NCBI GenBank assembly: GCA_934636865.1
Contig: CAKUBI010000001.1
Coordinates: 124,001 to 188,000 of the forward strand
DNA: 64,000 nt
Origin: an uncultured Oscillospiraceae bacterium
GTDB taxonomy: Bacteria; Bacillota; Clostridia; Oscillospirales; Oscillospiraceae
Direction: 5' to 3'
Made by a program: the position numbers and the translations under genes. The notes beneath the pieces are model-generated. The model saw nothing but the letters and a program-made list of their open reading frames with translations. It searched no databases and was not told the origin of the DNA. Below are positions 1-10,740 of this stretch, piece after piece. Each line of letters begins with the position of its first letter. Position 1 is the stretch's first letter.

Positions 1-98
1 CGGGTGTTGATGGCGGCCAGAAGCTCCCGGTTGTTCCTGCGCTTTCGTTCTTCCCCGCGCTCCATCGTGTCGCCCAGCAACCTTAAAATATCTGCCAC
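1..98 (-). CDS. 5' fragment of an unidentified protein, cut by the window edge
   Basis: A reading frame opens with GTG at 98 and runs off the left edge. The start is chosen because GGAGGG lies about 8 nt upstream. The visible product begins MADILRLLGDTMERGEERK and continues as a charged, helical-looking stretch. An internal ATG at 65 is an alternative start with no clear ribosome site. Too little is visible for a function. It lies downstream of gyrA on the same strand, separated by about 150 bp. Confidence 0.55.
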   Translation of the reverse strand, partial: MADILRLLGDTMERGEERKRRNNRELLAAINT

Positions 99-247
99 TT
101 CCGTTCCCTCCTCTTTTTTCTCTCTATTTTAGTGAAAAGAGGATCTTCTTTCCAGCAAGCTGGGGGTTACATCGCTGCTTTGGCGTGCAACTTTGATGTT
201 ACATCGCTACTGCGCGGTCCTATGCAATAGGACATCTCTTCGAGGCC
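99..247. other. Intergenic segment downstream of gyrA: hairpin plus short direct repeat
   Basis: The segment holds a perfect 7-bp hairpin, GTCCTAT / ATAGGAC with a 3-nt loop, at 217-233. It also holds two copies of GTTACATCGCTRCT at 166-179 and 198-211, offset by 32 bp. No U-run follows the hairpin on the minus strand, so it is not a canonical terminator. Confidence 0.5.
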
Positions 248-2728
248 TTACACTTCGCCGCCCTCTTCATTCTCCGCCAGCGCCATGGAGATCACGCTGT
301 CGCCCTCTTCCTTGAAGCGCATGACGATCACGCCCTGCGTGGCGCGGCCGGTGGTGCGGATGGCCTCGACCGGCGTGCGGATGAGGATTCCCGCGCGCGT
401 GACGAGAAGCAGATCCTCGCTGCCGTCCACGACCTTGACGCCGACGATGCCGCCGGTCTTTTCCGTGACCATATAGTTCTTGATGCCAAGGCCGCCGCGG
501 TTCGTGATGCGGTATTCCTCGACGGGCGTTTTCTTGCCGTAGCCCTTTTCCGTGATGGTCAGGACCTCTTTGCCCTCCTGCGCGCGGGCCGCGCCCACGA
601 CATAGTCTCCCTCGCGCAGCTTGATGCCGCGCACGCCGACCGCCGTGCGGCCCATCGGACGGACGTCGTTTTCGTCAAACACGACCGCCATGCCGTCGTG
701 CGTCGCGATGAGGATGCGCTGCTCGCCGTCCGTCTCGCGTACGCTCACCAGCTCGTCTCCCTCGTCGAGGTTCAGCGCGCGGATGCCGTTGTTGCGCAGG
801 TTTTTGAGCGTTTCGACCGGGAGACGCTTCACCGTGCCGCTGCGCGTGACCATGGTGAGATACAGGTTCTCGGCGTTCAGGTCACGGAAGTGGATCATCG
901 CCTGCACGCGCTCGCCCGTCTCCACCTGAATGATGTTGACAATGTTCGTGCCCTTGGCGGCCTTGCCGCTCTCGGGGATCTGGTAGCCCTTCTTGCGGTA
1001 CACCTTGCCGGTGTCCGTGAAGAAGAGGATATAATCGTGCGTCGAGGCGGTGAACACGTCCACCACGGTGTCCTCGTCGCGGGTGGTGATGCCCTTTTTG
1101 CCCATGCCGCCCTTGCTCTGCGCGGTGTACTCGCTCGCGCTCGTGCGCTTGATGTAGCCGTTGCGCGTCAGGGTAAAGACGCACTGCTCCTCCTCGATGA
1201 GGTCCTCGATGTCGATCTCGTCCTCGACCTCCTGGATCTCGGTCTTGCGCTCGTCGCCGTACTTGTCGCGGATCTCAAGAAGCTCGTCCTTCAGAACGCC
1301 CTTGAGCATCGTCTCGTTCGAAAGCAGCTCGACAAAGTACGCGATCTTCTTTTCCAGCTCGTCGTACTCGTTCTGCAGCTTTTCGCGGTCAAGTCCCTGC
1401 AAGGCCTTCAGGCGCATATCGAGAATGGCCTGCGCCTGAATATCGGAGAGGGAAAAGTGCTCCATGAGCTTTTCCTTCGCGTCGTCGTAGCTCGTGCGGA
1501 TGATGTGGATGACCTCGTCGATATTGTCCTGCGCGATGAGAAGGCCCTGTAAGAGGTGCTCGCGCTCGCGCGCCTTTTTGAGGTCGTACTGCGTTCTGCG
1601 CGTGATGAGCTCCTCCTGGAAGGTCAGGTACTCGTCGATGATGTGTCGCAGGGAGAGGATCTTCGGCTGCTTCTGGTTATCGACGAGCGCCAGCATGTTG
1701 ATGGCAAAGCTCGTCTGTAATTGCGTCTGGGCAAAGAGCCGGTTCAGCACCACCTGCGGGTTCGCGTCGTGCTTGACCTCGATGACGATGCGCATGCCCG
1801 TGCGGTCGGTCTCGTCGCGGATATCGGAAATGCCCTCAAGGCGCTTGTCGTTCACCTGATCGGCCATGTTCTTGATGAGCATGCGCTTGTTCACCTGATA
1901 GGGAAGCTCGGTGACGATGATGCGCGTGCGGTCGCGGCCGAATTCTTCAAATTCCGTGCGGGCGCGCAGGATGATCTTGCCGCGGCCCGTGGCGTAGGCC
2001 GCGCGGATGCCGCTGCGGCCCATGATGATGCCCTTGGTCGGGAAGTCGGGGCCCGTGATGTGCTGCATAAGGTCGTAAAGCGTCGCCTCTGGATTGTCGA
2101 GCACGCAGACGCAGGCGTTGATGACCTCGGTGAGGTTATGGGGAGGGATGTTCGTCGCCATGCCGACGGCGATGCCCGAGGAGCCGTTCACCAGCAGGTT
2201 CGGGAAGCGCGCGGGCAGCACGCGGGGCTCCTTGCGGCTCTCGTCGAAGTTCGGGTCCCAATCGACCGTGTCCTTGTCGATGTCGCGCAGCATTTCGTTC
2301 GCGATCTTCGACATTCTCGCCTCGGTGTATCGGTAGGCGGCCGGGGGGTCGCCATCGATGGAGCCGAAGTTGCCGTGGCCGTCCACGAGCATATAGCGCA
2401 TGGAAAAGTCCTGTGCCAGACGCACGAGCGCGTCATAGACCGACGCGTCGCCGTGGGGATGATAGCGGCCCAGCACGTCGCCGACGCAGGTCGCCGACTT
2501 TTTGAAGGCCTTGTCGCTCGTCAGGCCGTCCTCGTACATGGCGTACAGGATGCGGCGGTGGACGGGCTTCAAGCCGTCGCGCACGTCGGGCAGCGCGCGC
2601 CCGACGATGACCGACATCGCGTATTCGATATAGGAGGACTGCATTTCATGCACAAGCTCGCTCTGCACGATCTTCTGATCCGGGAAGCGGATATCCTCGG
2701 GCTTGTAATCCACGTTTTTGTGTGCCAT
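248..2728 (-). CDS. gyrA: DNA gyrase subunit A
   Basis: GyrA is the breakage-reunion subunit of the A2B2 gyrase that introduces negative supercoils. The 826-residue length is typical. The winged-helix core carries the catalytic tyrosine at 134 ([10 protein letters not shown]). The quinolone-determining stretch around 90-100 reads [10 protein letters not shown], with Ala95 where E. coli has Ser83 and Asp99 where E. coli has Asp87. The C-terminal beta-pinwheel follows residue 510, with a degenerate GyrA box near 537-546 ([10 protein letters not shown]). AGGAGG lies 9 nt before the ATG. It is last in the dnaA-dnaN-recF-gyrB operon, 18 bp after gyrB. Confidence 0.99.
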   Translation of the reverse strand: MAHKNVDYKPEDIRFPDQKIVQSELVHEMQSSYIEYAMSVIVGRALPDVRDGLKPVHRRILYAMYEDGLTSDKAFKKSATCVGDVLGRYHPHGDASVYDALVRLAQDFSMRYMLVDGHGNFGSIDGDPPAAYRYTEARMSKIANEMLRDIDKDTVDWDPNFDESRKEPRVLPARFPNLLVNGSSGIAVGMATNIPPHNLTEVINACVCVLDNPEATLYDLMQHITGPDFPTKGIIMGRSGIRAAYATGRGKIILRARTEFEEFGRDRTRIIVTELPYQVNKRMLIKNMADQVNDKRLEGISDIRDETDRTGMRIVIEVKHDANPQVVLNRLFAQTQLQTSFAINMLALVDNQKQPKILSLRHIIDEYLTFQEELITRRTQYDLKKAREREHLLQGLLIAQDNIDEVIHIIRTSYDDAKEKLMEHFSLSDIQAQAILDMRLKALQGLDREKLQNEYDELEKKIAYFVELLSNETMLKGVLKDELLEIRDKYGDERKTEIQEVEDEIDIEDLIEEEQCVFTLTRNGYIKRTSASEYTAQSKGGMGKKGITTRDEDTVVDVFTASTHDYILFFTDTGKVYRKKGYQIPESGKAAKGTNIVNIIQVETGERVQAMIHFRDLNAENLYLTMVTRSGTVKRLPVETLKNLRNNGIRALNLDEGDELVSVRETDGEQRILIATHDGMAVVFDENDVRPMGRTAVGVRGIKLREGDYVVGAARAQEGKEVLTITEKGYGKKTPVEEYRITNRGGLGIKNYMVTEKTGGIVGVKVVDGSEDLLLVTRAGILIRTPVEAIRTTGRATQGVIVMRFKEEGDSVISMALAENEEGGEV

Positions 2729-2746
2729 TTTCTTCGTCCTCCTCTC

Positions 2747-4714
<1,968 letters not shown>

Positions 4715-4813
4715 TTGGGTTCTCCTTTCATCGTAAGGCAGGAAGAACCGGGTCGGAGCCGTTTCCGGCCCGTTTCTCCTTGCCTCGAGCAGTCGTTCTG
4801 ATGGGAAGGCCGC

Positions 4814-5155
4814 TTACAGCGCGGCCGATCGTTTCTTTTTCGCAAGAAGGTATACGCCATAGACCAGCGCTTCGCTCAGGGCATACAGGAACATAATGCC
4901 TGTCACCGGCCCGAGATAAAGCGTCGAATCCGCGCCGTGGAACTGCCACAGCACCTCGCACGCGAGCCAGCAGATCGCCGATACCTTCATTTTCTTCTGA
5001 AAGCGCCACTTGTTTCCCTCGTCCATTCTCAGCTGCACCGCGCCGAAAAAGATCAGCACCGCGAAAAGGCCGAGCACGATGGGAATAATCCACTTTTCGT
5101 CCTTCGGCAGGGTAAAGGGACCTGACAGCATTTCAATGGCAATGGGCATTTTCAT
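4814..5155 (-). CDS. Small membrane protein of unknown function in the gyrase operon
   Basis: A 113-residue protein with about three hydrophobic segments (residues 23-40, about 57-70, and 83-103) ending in a basic KKKRS tail, so probably an inner-membrane protein. I do not recognise the family. Its ATG overlaps the remB stop codon in an ATGA quartet, which indicates translational coupling. It sits between remB and gyrB, where well-studied Firmicutes have no such gene. Codon use matches the neighbours. Function unknown. Confidence 0.75.
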   Translation of the reverse strand: MKMPIAIEMLSGPFTLPKDEKWIIPIVLGLFAVLIFFGAVQLRMDEGNKWRFQKKMKVSAICWLACEVLWQFHGADSTLYLGPVTGIMFLYALSEALVYGVYLLAKKKRSAAL

Positions 5156-5409
5156 GTCTTCTCCTCCATTCTCTTCTGCAGCGTCTGGCTCGAAAGCTCA
5201 GACAGGTAAACCAGCTGCGGGTGATACGGGTGGTCGCACACTAAAAAGGACTTTGGAATGTCCTCGCACACGTCGATGACGAGACTCTCCTCCTCCGCCC
5301 GGCGGAGAAATTCCGAGGTTCTTTTGGACTGCGACGTGATCTCTAAGTCAAAAACGCCGATGATGTGCTTTTCCGGCAGCATGACGTTATTTCCGATGTG
5401 AAGATACAT
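5152..5409 (-). CDS. remB: RemB-like (DUF370) extracellular matrix regulator
   Basis: An 85-residue protein of the DUF370 family. It starts MYLHIGNNVMLPEKHIIGVFDLE, close to the start of Bacillus RemB (YaaB), and ends with an SSQTLQKRM helix. In Bacillus, RemA/RemB are DNA-binding activators of matrix genes; the role here is inferred. The position between recF and gyrB is the conserved Firmicute location. AAAAGGAG lies just before the ATG. The stop overlaps the start of the next gene by 4 bp. Confidence 0.9.
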   Translation of the reverse strand: MYLHIGNNVMLPEKHIIGVFDLEITSQSKRTSEFLRRAEEESLVIDVCEDIPKSFLVCDHPYHPQLVYLSELSSQTLQKRMEEKT

Positions 5410-5427
5410 CTTGTCTCCTTTTCGCGC

Positions 5428-6531
5428 TCATACGACCGCGCCGTTCGCGATATGGAACACCTTGCCGCTGAGCAGCGTTCCCAGCCGGTCCTCCTCGCAG
5501 CAGGTGATGAACACCTGCCCGCCGAGAATGCGGTTGAGCACGTATTCCTGCCGTCTCGGGTCCAGCTCGGACAGCACGTCGTCGAGCAGCAGAAGCGGCG
5601 TGCGGGACGTGATCTCGCGGTAGATCTCGCGCTCGGCGAGCTTGAAGGCGAGCGCCGCCGTGCGGGTCTGCCCCTGCGAGGAAAACTGCCGCGCGTTCAC
5701 GCCGCCGATGCTCACGGCGATATCGTCCTTATGCGGCCCGGAAAGGCACATGCGCGAGGCCCGCTCCGCCGCCGCGTGCGACGCCTGATGCGCGCGCAGC
5801 TGCTCATAGATCGTCTCGACCGGCGCAAGCGGGTCGGAGATGGTCGAGACCGTCTGATACGTGACGCCCAGCTCTTCCCTGCCGCCGGAGCACTCGCGGT
5901 GCGCGATGCCCGCGTATTCCTTCAGCCGCTCGCAGAAGCGCGCGCGGTAGTAGATGACGACCGCGCCGCTCTGCGCCATGCGCAGGTCAAATTCCGGCAG
6001 CGTATCCAAAAGCGAGGGATACTCCTCGCTGTCGCGCAGGATGCGCGTTTTGTGCTCGCAGGCCCTGTGATAGTCGCTGAGCGCCTGAGCGTAGCGCGCA
6101 CGCAGCTGGCAGAGCGCGTCGTCCATGAATTTTCTGCGCGCCGCCGCGCCGTCGCGGATGAGCAGCAAATCCTCGGGGCAGAAGTAGACCGCGCCGAGCA
6201 CGTCGCTCAGGTCCGAGCCCTTTTTCGCCGGGACCTTGTTGATGAGGATCTTTCTCCTCCGCCCCGCGGCAAGCGAGACCTCGAGCAGAAAGTCGCGATT
6301 CCGCGCGAAGGCGTTCGCCGCCAGCTTCGCGTCCTCCCTGCCGAACGAGATGAGTTCGCGGTCGTACCGCGCGCGCGGCGAGCGCGCGGACGAGAGGTAG
6401 ACGATCGCTTCGAGCAGATTCGTCTTTCCCTGCGCGTTCTCGCCGACGATGACGTTGCAGTCCGGCGCGAAGGACACGTCCAGCGTGTCATAGTTGCGAA
6501 AGCCCTGCAGCGAAAGCTTATCGATCCGCAT
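5428..6531 (-). CDS. recF: DNA replication and repair protein RecF
   Basis: RecF is an SMC-like ABC ATPase that loads RecA with RecO and RecR at gapped DNA. The 367-residue length is normal. Walker A is GENAQGKTN at 30-38. The ABC signature region reads SSQGQTR, and Walker B is [12 protein letters not shown] near the C-terminus. The first 14 bp of the gene overlap the end of yaaA, there is no strong ribosome site of its own, and translation is probably coupled. The neighbour order dnaN-yaaA-recF is standard for Firmicutes. Confidence 0.98.
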   Translation of the reverse strand: MRIDKLSLQGFRNYDTLDVSFAPDCNVIVGENAQGKTNLLEAIVYLSSARSPRARYDRELISFGREDAKLAANAFARNRDFLLEVSLAAGRRRKILINKVPAKKGSDLSDVLGAVYFCPEDLLLIRDGAAARRKFMDDALCQLRARYAQALSDYHRACEHKTRILRDSEEYPSLLDTLPEFDLRMAQSGAVVIYYRARFCERLKEYAGIAHRECSGGREELGVTYQTVSTISDPLAPVETIYEQLRAHQASHAAAERASRMCLSGPHKDDIAVSIGGVNARQFSSQGQTRTAALAFKLAEREIYREITSRTPLLLLDDVLSELDPRRQEYVLNRILGGQVFITCCEEDRLGTLLSGKVFHIANGAVV

Positions 6532-6736
6532 ACGAGACGCTCAGCTCTTTGCCGTCAAAGGCTACGGTGTCGCCCGGGCGGATCTTCTTGCCGCGCATCG
6601 TGCAGACCTCGCCGTTGACGAGCACGTCGCCGTTCTGAATGACGATCTTCGCCTCGCCGCCGGTGCCGACGGCGTTGGCAAGCTTCAAAAGGTCCTGCAA
6701 TTTGATAAATTCCGTGGTGATGGTGATGTCAGTCAT
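6518..6736 (-). CDS. yaaA: S4-domain RNA-binding protein YaaA
   Basis: A 72-residue S4 RNA-binding domain protein starting [18 protein letters not shown], with the S4 core [20 protein letters not shown]. The ATG at 6736 was preferred over one 13 codons upstream because AAAGGAC precedes it and family members start here. Bacterial homologues between dnaN and recF are linked to ribosome function, but the biochemical role is not settled. Its 3' end overlaps recF. Confidence 0.93.
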   Translation of the reverse strand: MTDITITTEFIKLQDLLKLANAVGTGGEAKIVIQNGDVLVNGEVCTMRGKKIRPGDTVAFDGKELSVSYADR

Positions 6737-6753
6737 ATAAAAGTCCTTTGCAG

Positions 6754-6793
6754 AATGATTCCAAACAGGAATCATTGTACGGTATGATACAAT
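6754..6793. promoter_or_regulatory. Stacked inverted repeats between dnaN and yaaA
   Basis: In the 77-bp gap there is a perfect 9-bp inverted repeat, AATGATTCC / GGAATCATT, with a 5-nt loop (6754-6776). Next to it is a second pair, ATTGTA / TACAAT (6774-6779 and 6788-6793), with an 8-bp spacer. Neither is followed by a U-run on the minus strand, so an operator or RNA processing hairpin fits better than a terminator. Confidence 0.5.
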
Positions 6794-6813
6794 TTGTATT
6801 CGTTTTTTCTGCC

Positions 6814-7926
6814 TTAATTCGCCTTCAGGCGAACGGGGAGAACCATATAGAGGAAGTTCTCCTCTCCCTCGGTGGGCACGATGATGGCCGGGGAAATGCC
6901 GGTGTTGAGCTCCATTTTCACGGTGTCGGCCGGCGCGTAGCGCAGCGCATCCATGAGATAGCGGTTGTTGAAGCCGATCTCAAGGCCCTGCCCGTCGCCG
7001 GCGATGCGGCAGACGTCCTTGGCGTCGCCGCTGGCCGTTTTGGCGGACATCGTCACGCGGTCCTCTTCAAAAAGGCAGCGCACGGGGCTTTTGAGCTTTT
7101 CGCTGATGACGACGCTCACGCGCTCGAGGCTCTGGAGCATCGTTTTCGTATCCACGACCACGTTGATGGGATTGCGGCGTGGGATGGCGTTTTTATAGTC
7201 GAGGAACTCGCCCTCGAGCCGGCGGCAGATCAGCTCCGTCTCGCCCACCTCAAAGAGGATGTGGCGCTGGCCGAGCGTGATGGTCAGGATATCGTCGATC
7301 TCCTCGCAGATGCGCTCGACCTCGTTGAGCGCCGTGCCGGGCGCGACGAACGAGAACGCGCCGCCCTCGATCTTTTCAAGCGGCTCCTTGCGCAGCGCCA
7401 GGCGGAAGCCATCGACGGACACGACCGTCAGCCCCGCGGCGGAGACCTCGAAAAGAGAGCCCATGTGCACGGGGCGCGCCTCGTTGGTCGAAACGGCGAA
7501 GCTCGTCTGCTGGATCATGGCCTTGAGCGTCTTTTCGGCAATCTGTACGGCGTACTTCTCCTCGACCTCGGGAAGCTCGGGGAAGTCGGCGGCGGAGAGG
7601 CCCATGATGTCGAAATCCGCGTCGCCGCAGGAGAGGTGGATGAGAAATTTTTCATCGGACGTGAAGGTCACGACGTCGTCCGGCAGCCTTCTCAGAATTT
7701 CGCCGATCAGGCGGGCGTTCACGACCAGCTCGCCCTCTTCCGCCGCCTCCACGGGGAAGCGCGTGCGGATACCGGTCTGCATGTTGTAGCCCGAAACGGT
7801 CAGGCTCTCTGCCCCGCAGGTCAGCAGCAGTCCCTCGAGCGCGGGGATCGAGCTTTTCGCCGCGACGGCGCGGGACGCGGTGTTGACTGCGTTTTGCAGC
7901 AGCAGCTTTTCGCAGGAAAATTTCAT
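6814..7926 (-). CDS. dnaN: DNA polymerase III beta subunit (sliding clamp)
   Basis: DnaN is the ring-shaped processivity clamp that tethers replicative polymerase to DNA. It is 370 residues with three clamp domains, starting [21 protein letters not shown] and ending in the conserved MVLPVRL. AAAGGACC precedes the ATG. It follows dnaA across the 245-bp origin segment and heads the dnaN-yaaA-recF-gyrB-gyrA stretch. Confidence 0.98.
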   Translation of the reverse strand: MKFSCEKLLLQNAVNTASRAVAAKSSIPALEGLLLTCGAESLTVSGYNMQTGIRTRFPVEAAEEGELVVNARLIGEILRRLPDDVVTFTSDEKFLIHLSCGDADFDIMGLSAADFPELPEVEEKYAVQIAEKTLKAMIQQTSFAVSTNEARPVHMGSLFEVSAAGLTVVSVDGFRLALRKEPLEKIEGGAFSFVAPGTALNEVERICEEIDDILTITLGQRHILFEVGETELICRRLEGEFLDYKNAIPRRNPINVVVDTKTMLQSLERVSVVISEKLKSPVRCLFEEDRVTMSAKTASGDAKDVCRIAGDGQGLEIGFNNRYLMDALRYAPADTVKMELNTGISPAIIVPTEGEENFLYMVLPVRLKAN

Positions 7927-7959
7927 AGCGGCGGTCCTTTCGTAATTGGGAGAAATTTT

Positions 7960-8165
7960 TCTCTTTCGGAAAAGAAAAAGGATAGTTTTTAGAAATAGCA
8001 GCAGTAGGGGCGCAAAAATGTGGAAAACCGTAGTTTTCCCAGAAATACCAAGGAAAAGTTTTCCCAGCCCCGGTGGGGAAAAGTACTATGCCTTTCCACA
8101 CCCGAAATTTTCAAAAAAGTATTCCACAGCCTGCCTATGCACAACCCTGTGGATAATGTGGAAAA
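7960..8165. other. Replication origin (oriC) with DnaA boxes and DnaA-trios
   Basis: DnaA boxes: TGTGGATAA at 8148-8156 (perfect), directly followed by TGTGGAAAA at 8157-8165; TATTCCACA at 8120-8128; CTTTCCACA at 8092-8100; TGTGGAAAA at 8019-8027. Left of the last box lie A-rich 8014-8018, GC-rich GGGCGC at 8008-8013, then the triplets TAG AAA TAG CAG CAG TAG at 7990-8007 and an AT-rich tract at 7960-7989. This order (box, GC-rich, trios, AT-rich, with trios on the strand opposite dnaA) matches the Bacillus subtilis basal unwinding element between dnaA and dnaN. Confidence 0.88.
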
Positions 8166-8170
8166 CTCTG

Positions 8171-9484
8171 CTATCTCTTGGAGTTGATGTTGATGGTGAT
8201 CTCCTTGATCGTCTGGTTGAAGACAGGGTCGGATTTCATTTTTTTTTCGATTTGCTCGAGCGAGTGGAGAACGGTCGTATGGTCGCGCTTGCCGAACTCG
8301 CGCCCGATGTCGGGCGTGGAAAGATTCGTCATGCGGCGCACGAGATACATTGCGGCCTGACGGGCGTTGACGACCTCGCGGCTTCGCGACGAGCCCTTGA
8401 TGACCTCCTCGTCGATGCCGAAGTAGCGCGACGTCTCGGTGATGATCATCGCAGCCGTGGGGGCGAGGTTTGCGTTCTTTTTCATGAAGTCCTCGACCGC
8501 GCGGTGCGCGGCGTCGGCGTCCATCTCGCGTCCGATGAGATCGCGGTAGGCAAGGATCTTGTTCATCGTGCCCTCGAGCTGGCGGACGTTGGAGGTGACG
8601 TTTTCTGCGATGTACTTGGCGATGTCGTCATCGATGACCGTGCCCCACTGGGCGGCCTTGTTCTTTACGATGGCGAGGCGCGTTTCAAAGTCAGGCGGCT
8701 GCACATCGACGAGAAGGCCCCACTCAAAGCGCGTGCGCAGGCGGTCATCGAGCAGGTGCATGTCGGAGGGCGGACGGTCGGAGGTCAGGACGATCTGCCG
8801 TCCCGCCTCGTAGAGCGTATTGAAGGTATGGAAAAATTCGTTCTGCACCTGCTCCTTGCCCGCGACGAACTGCACGTCGTCCACGAGCAGAAGGTCCGCG
8901 TCGCGGTACTTCGCGCGGAACTCGCTGCCGCGGCCCGCGCGCACAAGCTCGATGAATTCGTTGATGAAATCGTCGCCCTTGATGTAGATGATCTTCGCCG
9001 AGGGACGGTTCGTGCGGATCTGGTGGGCGATGGCGTAAATCAGGTGCGTTTTGCCAAGGCCCGAGTCGCCGTAGATGAAAAGGGGGTTGTAGTGCCCCAC
9101 TCCGTCGGCCACGGCGCGGGCGGCGGCGTAGGCCATCTTGTTCGATTCGCCGACGACGAAGGTGTCGAATGTGAATTCGCCGGAATCGAGCAGCGAGGCG
9201 GACTTTTTCACCTCGGGCTCGAAAAGGGCGGTGCTCTCCGCGGTGGAGAGGAGCTTCACGTCGAAATCGGCGGAATAGATGTCCCGCAGGGAATCCTTGA
9301 TACGGTCCAAAAACATCGATTCGATGGTGCTGCGCTTAAAATCGTTCGGGCAGTGGAGATACAGCGTGCGATCCTTGATGGACACGGCCTCCACCTCGTC
9401 GAACCAGGTGGAGATCGTCGTTTCGGAAAGGTCCTGGCTGAGCCGGGCGAGGACGATCTTCCAGATGTCTGCAACAGAGTTCAC
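8171..9484 (-). CDS. dnaA: Chromosomal replication initiator protein DnaA
   Basis: DnaA is the AAA+ initiator that binds DnaA boxes and melts oriC; 437 residues. The GTG at 9484 was chosen because AGGAG lies about 7 nt upstream and the product then begins with the normal domain I (NSVADIWKIVLARLSQ). The frame stays open a long way upstream, across rpmH, by chance. Walker A is GDSGLGKT at 139-146 and Walker B LLLVDD at 198-203. The C-terminal DNA-binding signature is GKRDHTTVLHS. A promoter and a near-consensus DnaA box lie upstream, suggesting autoregulation. Confidence 0.98.
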   Translation of the reverse strand: MNSVADIWKIVLARLSQDLSETTISTWFDEVEAVSIKDRTLYLHCPNDFKRSTIESMFLDRIKDSLRDIYSADFDVKLLSTAESTALFEPEVKKSASLLDSGEFTFDTFVVGESNKMAYAAARAVADGVGHYNPLFIYGDSGLGKTHLIYAIAHQIRTNRPSAKIIYIKGDDFINEFIELVRAGRGSEFRAKYRDADLLLVDDVQFVAGKEQVQNEFFHTFNTLYEAGRQIVLTSDRPPSDMHLLDDRLRTRFEWGLLVDVQPPDFETRLAIVKNKAAQWGTVIDDDIAKYIAENVTSNVRQLEGTMNKILAYRDLIGREMDADAAHRAVEDFMKKNANLAPTAAMIITETSRYFGIDEEVIKGSSRSREVVNARQAAMYLVRRMTNLSTPDIGREFGKRDHTTVLHSLEQIEKKMKSDPVFNQTIKEITININSKR

Positions 9485-9503
9485 GGAAGCGCTCCTTTCT
9501 TTG

Positions 9504-9526
9504 TCTGGATAACGGCCGAAAGGCCG
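9504..9526 (-). promoter_or_regulatory. Near-consensus DnaA box and hairpin in the dnaA leader
   Basis: TCTGGATAA at 9504-9512 differs from a perfect DnaA box at one position. It is followed immediately by CGGCC / GGCCG with a GAAA loop (9513-9526). Both lie between the dnaA promoter and its start codon, a plausible autoregulatory site. Confidence 0.45.
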
Positions 9527-9542
9527 GGATATTACTCTATCT

Positions 9543-9571
9543 ATTATAGCAGAAAAGCGGAATAAACGCAA
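9543..9571 (-). promoter_or_regulatory. Predicted sigma-A promoter of the dnaA operon
   Basis: On the minus strand TTGCGT and TATAAT are separated by 17 bp, about 60 bp upstream of the dnaA start. The -10 is perfect; the -35 matches at 3 of 6 positions. Confidence 0.65.
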
Positions 9572-9717
9572 CACATATTCTAAATATAAAATGCTGCTTT
9601 TTGCCTGTCTGCGGGCAGGAAAACAGAAAGAAAAAAACAATATCTTGCGAGAAGCGTCCCTTTGCGTTACAAGAGTTTGTGATGCGTGCAGTTTGAGCAA
9701 AAAATGCGAACTTCCGG

Positions 9718-9746
9718 TTGACAGATTGACACAAAACCGATATAAT
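9718..9746 (+). promoter_or_regulatory. Perfect consensus sigma-A promoter of rpmH-rnpA-yidD-yidC-jag
   Basis: TTGACA and TATAAT are separated by exactly 17 bp. The predicted transcript starts near 9753, giving a leader of about 125 nt before rpmH. Confidence 0.9.
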
Positions 9747-9877
9747 ACTTCGTGCGTTTCTGTAGAGAATCGCAATTTTATGTCAACTGCGGTCCGTGAG
9801 GGCGACCTCACCCGCCGTCGAGTAAGTGCAGCGCCGCAAGGCTCTGCCGGCAAAAATTTTTTAGGAGGTAAAACGAA

Positions 9878-10018
9878 ATGGCTACTTCTCGCACCTATCA
9901 GCCCAAGAAGATCCAGCGCTCCAAGGAGCACGGCTTCCGCAAGAGAATGTCCACCGCCAACGGCCGCAAGGTCATTGCCCGCCGTCGTGCACGCGGCCGC
10001 GCCCGTCTGACCCACTAA
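9878..10018 (+). CDS. rpmH: Large ribosomal subunit protein bL34
   Basis: A 46-residue, very basic protein beginning [20 protein letters not shown] with the L34 core [27 protein letters not shown] lies 8 nt before the ATG. This is the conserved Firmicute position, divergent from dnaA and upstream of rnpA. L34 is a component of the 50S subunit. The perfect promoter upstream fits a gene needed in large amounts. Confidence 0.98.
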   Translation: MATSRTYQPKKIQRSKEHGFRKRMSTANGRKVIARRRARGRARLTH

Positions 10019-10060
10019 GCGGGAGCAACTTGCGTATCGTATGCTGCAGATGAAACAATG

Positions 10061-10099
10061 AGGGACGGCCGATGAAATTTTGTTTCGATCGCCGTCCCT
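10061..10099 (+). other. Stem-loop between rpmH and rnpA
   Basis: AGGGACGGC pairs perfectly with GCCGTCCCT, with a partly paired interior and a short loop. No U-run follows, so it is more likely an mRNA processing or stability element setting the L34/RnpA ratio than a terminator. Confidence 0.55.
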
Positions 10100-10152
10100 T
10101 ACAGGCTATACGGACAAAACGGGCAGAACCGTTCATCTAAGGGAGATCGCGC

Positions 10153-10497
10153 ATGAAAAGCACCACCACCGTCAAGCAGAACTATGAATTCCGCCGGATG
10201 TATGCCAGGGGCAGATCCGGCGTTTCGTCCTGCCTTGTGGTGTATTACCGCAAAAACAGGCTCGGGCACAACCGTCTCGGCGTCACGGTGAGCACCAAGC
10301 TCGGCCATGCCGTCGTGCGCAACCGCGTCCGCCGCCGCATCCGCGAGATCTTCCGCCTGAGCCAGAATGAGATGAAGCAGGGCTACGACATCATCGTCGT
10401 GGGCCGCACCAGAGCCGCCCGCGCGGACTACTGGGAGCTCAAAAGGGCGTTTGAAAAAACGTGTAAAAAGCTTGATCTCTGGGTAAAGGAAGCATGA
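10153..10497 (+). CDS. rnpA: Ribonuclease P protein component
   Basis: RnpA is the protein cofactor of RNase P, which trims the 5' leaders of pre-tRNAs. The 114-residue length is typical. The conserved RNR motif reads [12 protein letters not shown] near 54-65, preceded by the RLGVTVSTK strand. GGGAG precedes the ATG. The stop overlaps the yidD start in an ATGA quartet. Confidence 0.97.
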   Translation: MKSTTTVKQNYEFRRMYARGRSGVSSCLVVYYRKNRLGHNRLGVTVSTKLGHAVVRNRVRRRIREIFRLSQNEMKQGYDIIVVGRTRAARADYWELKRAFEKTCKKLDLWVKEA

Positions 10498-10709
10498 AAA
10501 GGGTCCTGCTCTGGCTCATCCGGTTCTACCGCAGGGCCATTTCCCCCTACCGTCCGGCCTGCTGCCGCTTTATCCCCACCTGCTCGCAGTACGCGCTCGA
10601 GGCCATCGAGAAGTACGGCGCGCTCAAGGGAGGGTGGCTCGCGTTCAGGCGCATCATGCGGTGCCATCCGTTCTACAGGGGCGGAAAAATCTACGACCCG
10701 GTCCCGTGA
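10494..10709 (+). CDS. yidD: Membrane protein insertion efficiency factor YidD
   Basis: A 71-residue YidD/DUF37 protein with an amphipathic N-terminal helix and the family cysteines and core [20 protein letters not shown], then [15 protein letters not shown]. It is thought to help YidC/Sec insertion of membrane proteins at the inner face of the membrane. It overlaps rnpA by 4 bp and precedes yidC by 31 bp. Confidence 0.97.
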   Translation: MKRVLLWLIRFYRRAISPYRPACCRFIPTCSQYALEAIEKYGALKGGWLAFRRIMRCHPFYRGGKIYDPVP

Positions 10710-10740
10710 CCGAACCTAACACCACGGAGGAAACCGAAGA

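Noticed and set aside
9485..10015. Upstream extension of the dnaA frame across rpmH
   Set aside because: It runs antisense through rpmH and its perfect promoter; the GTG at 9484 has a ribosome site and gives a normal DnaA length.
10061..10099. rpmH-rnpA stem-loop as an intrinsic terminator
   Set aside because: No U-run follows on either side that would support termination.
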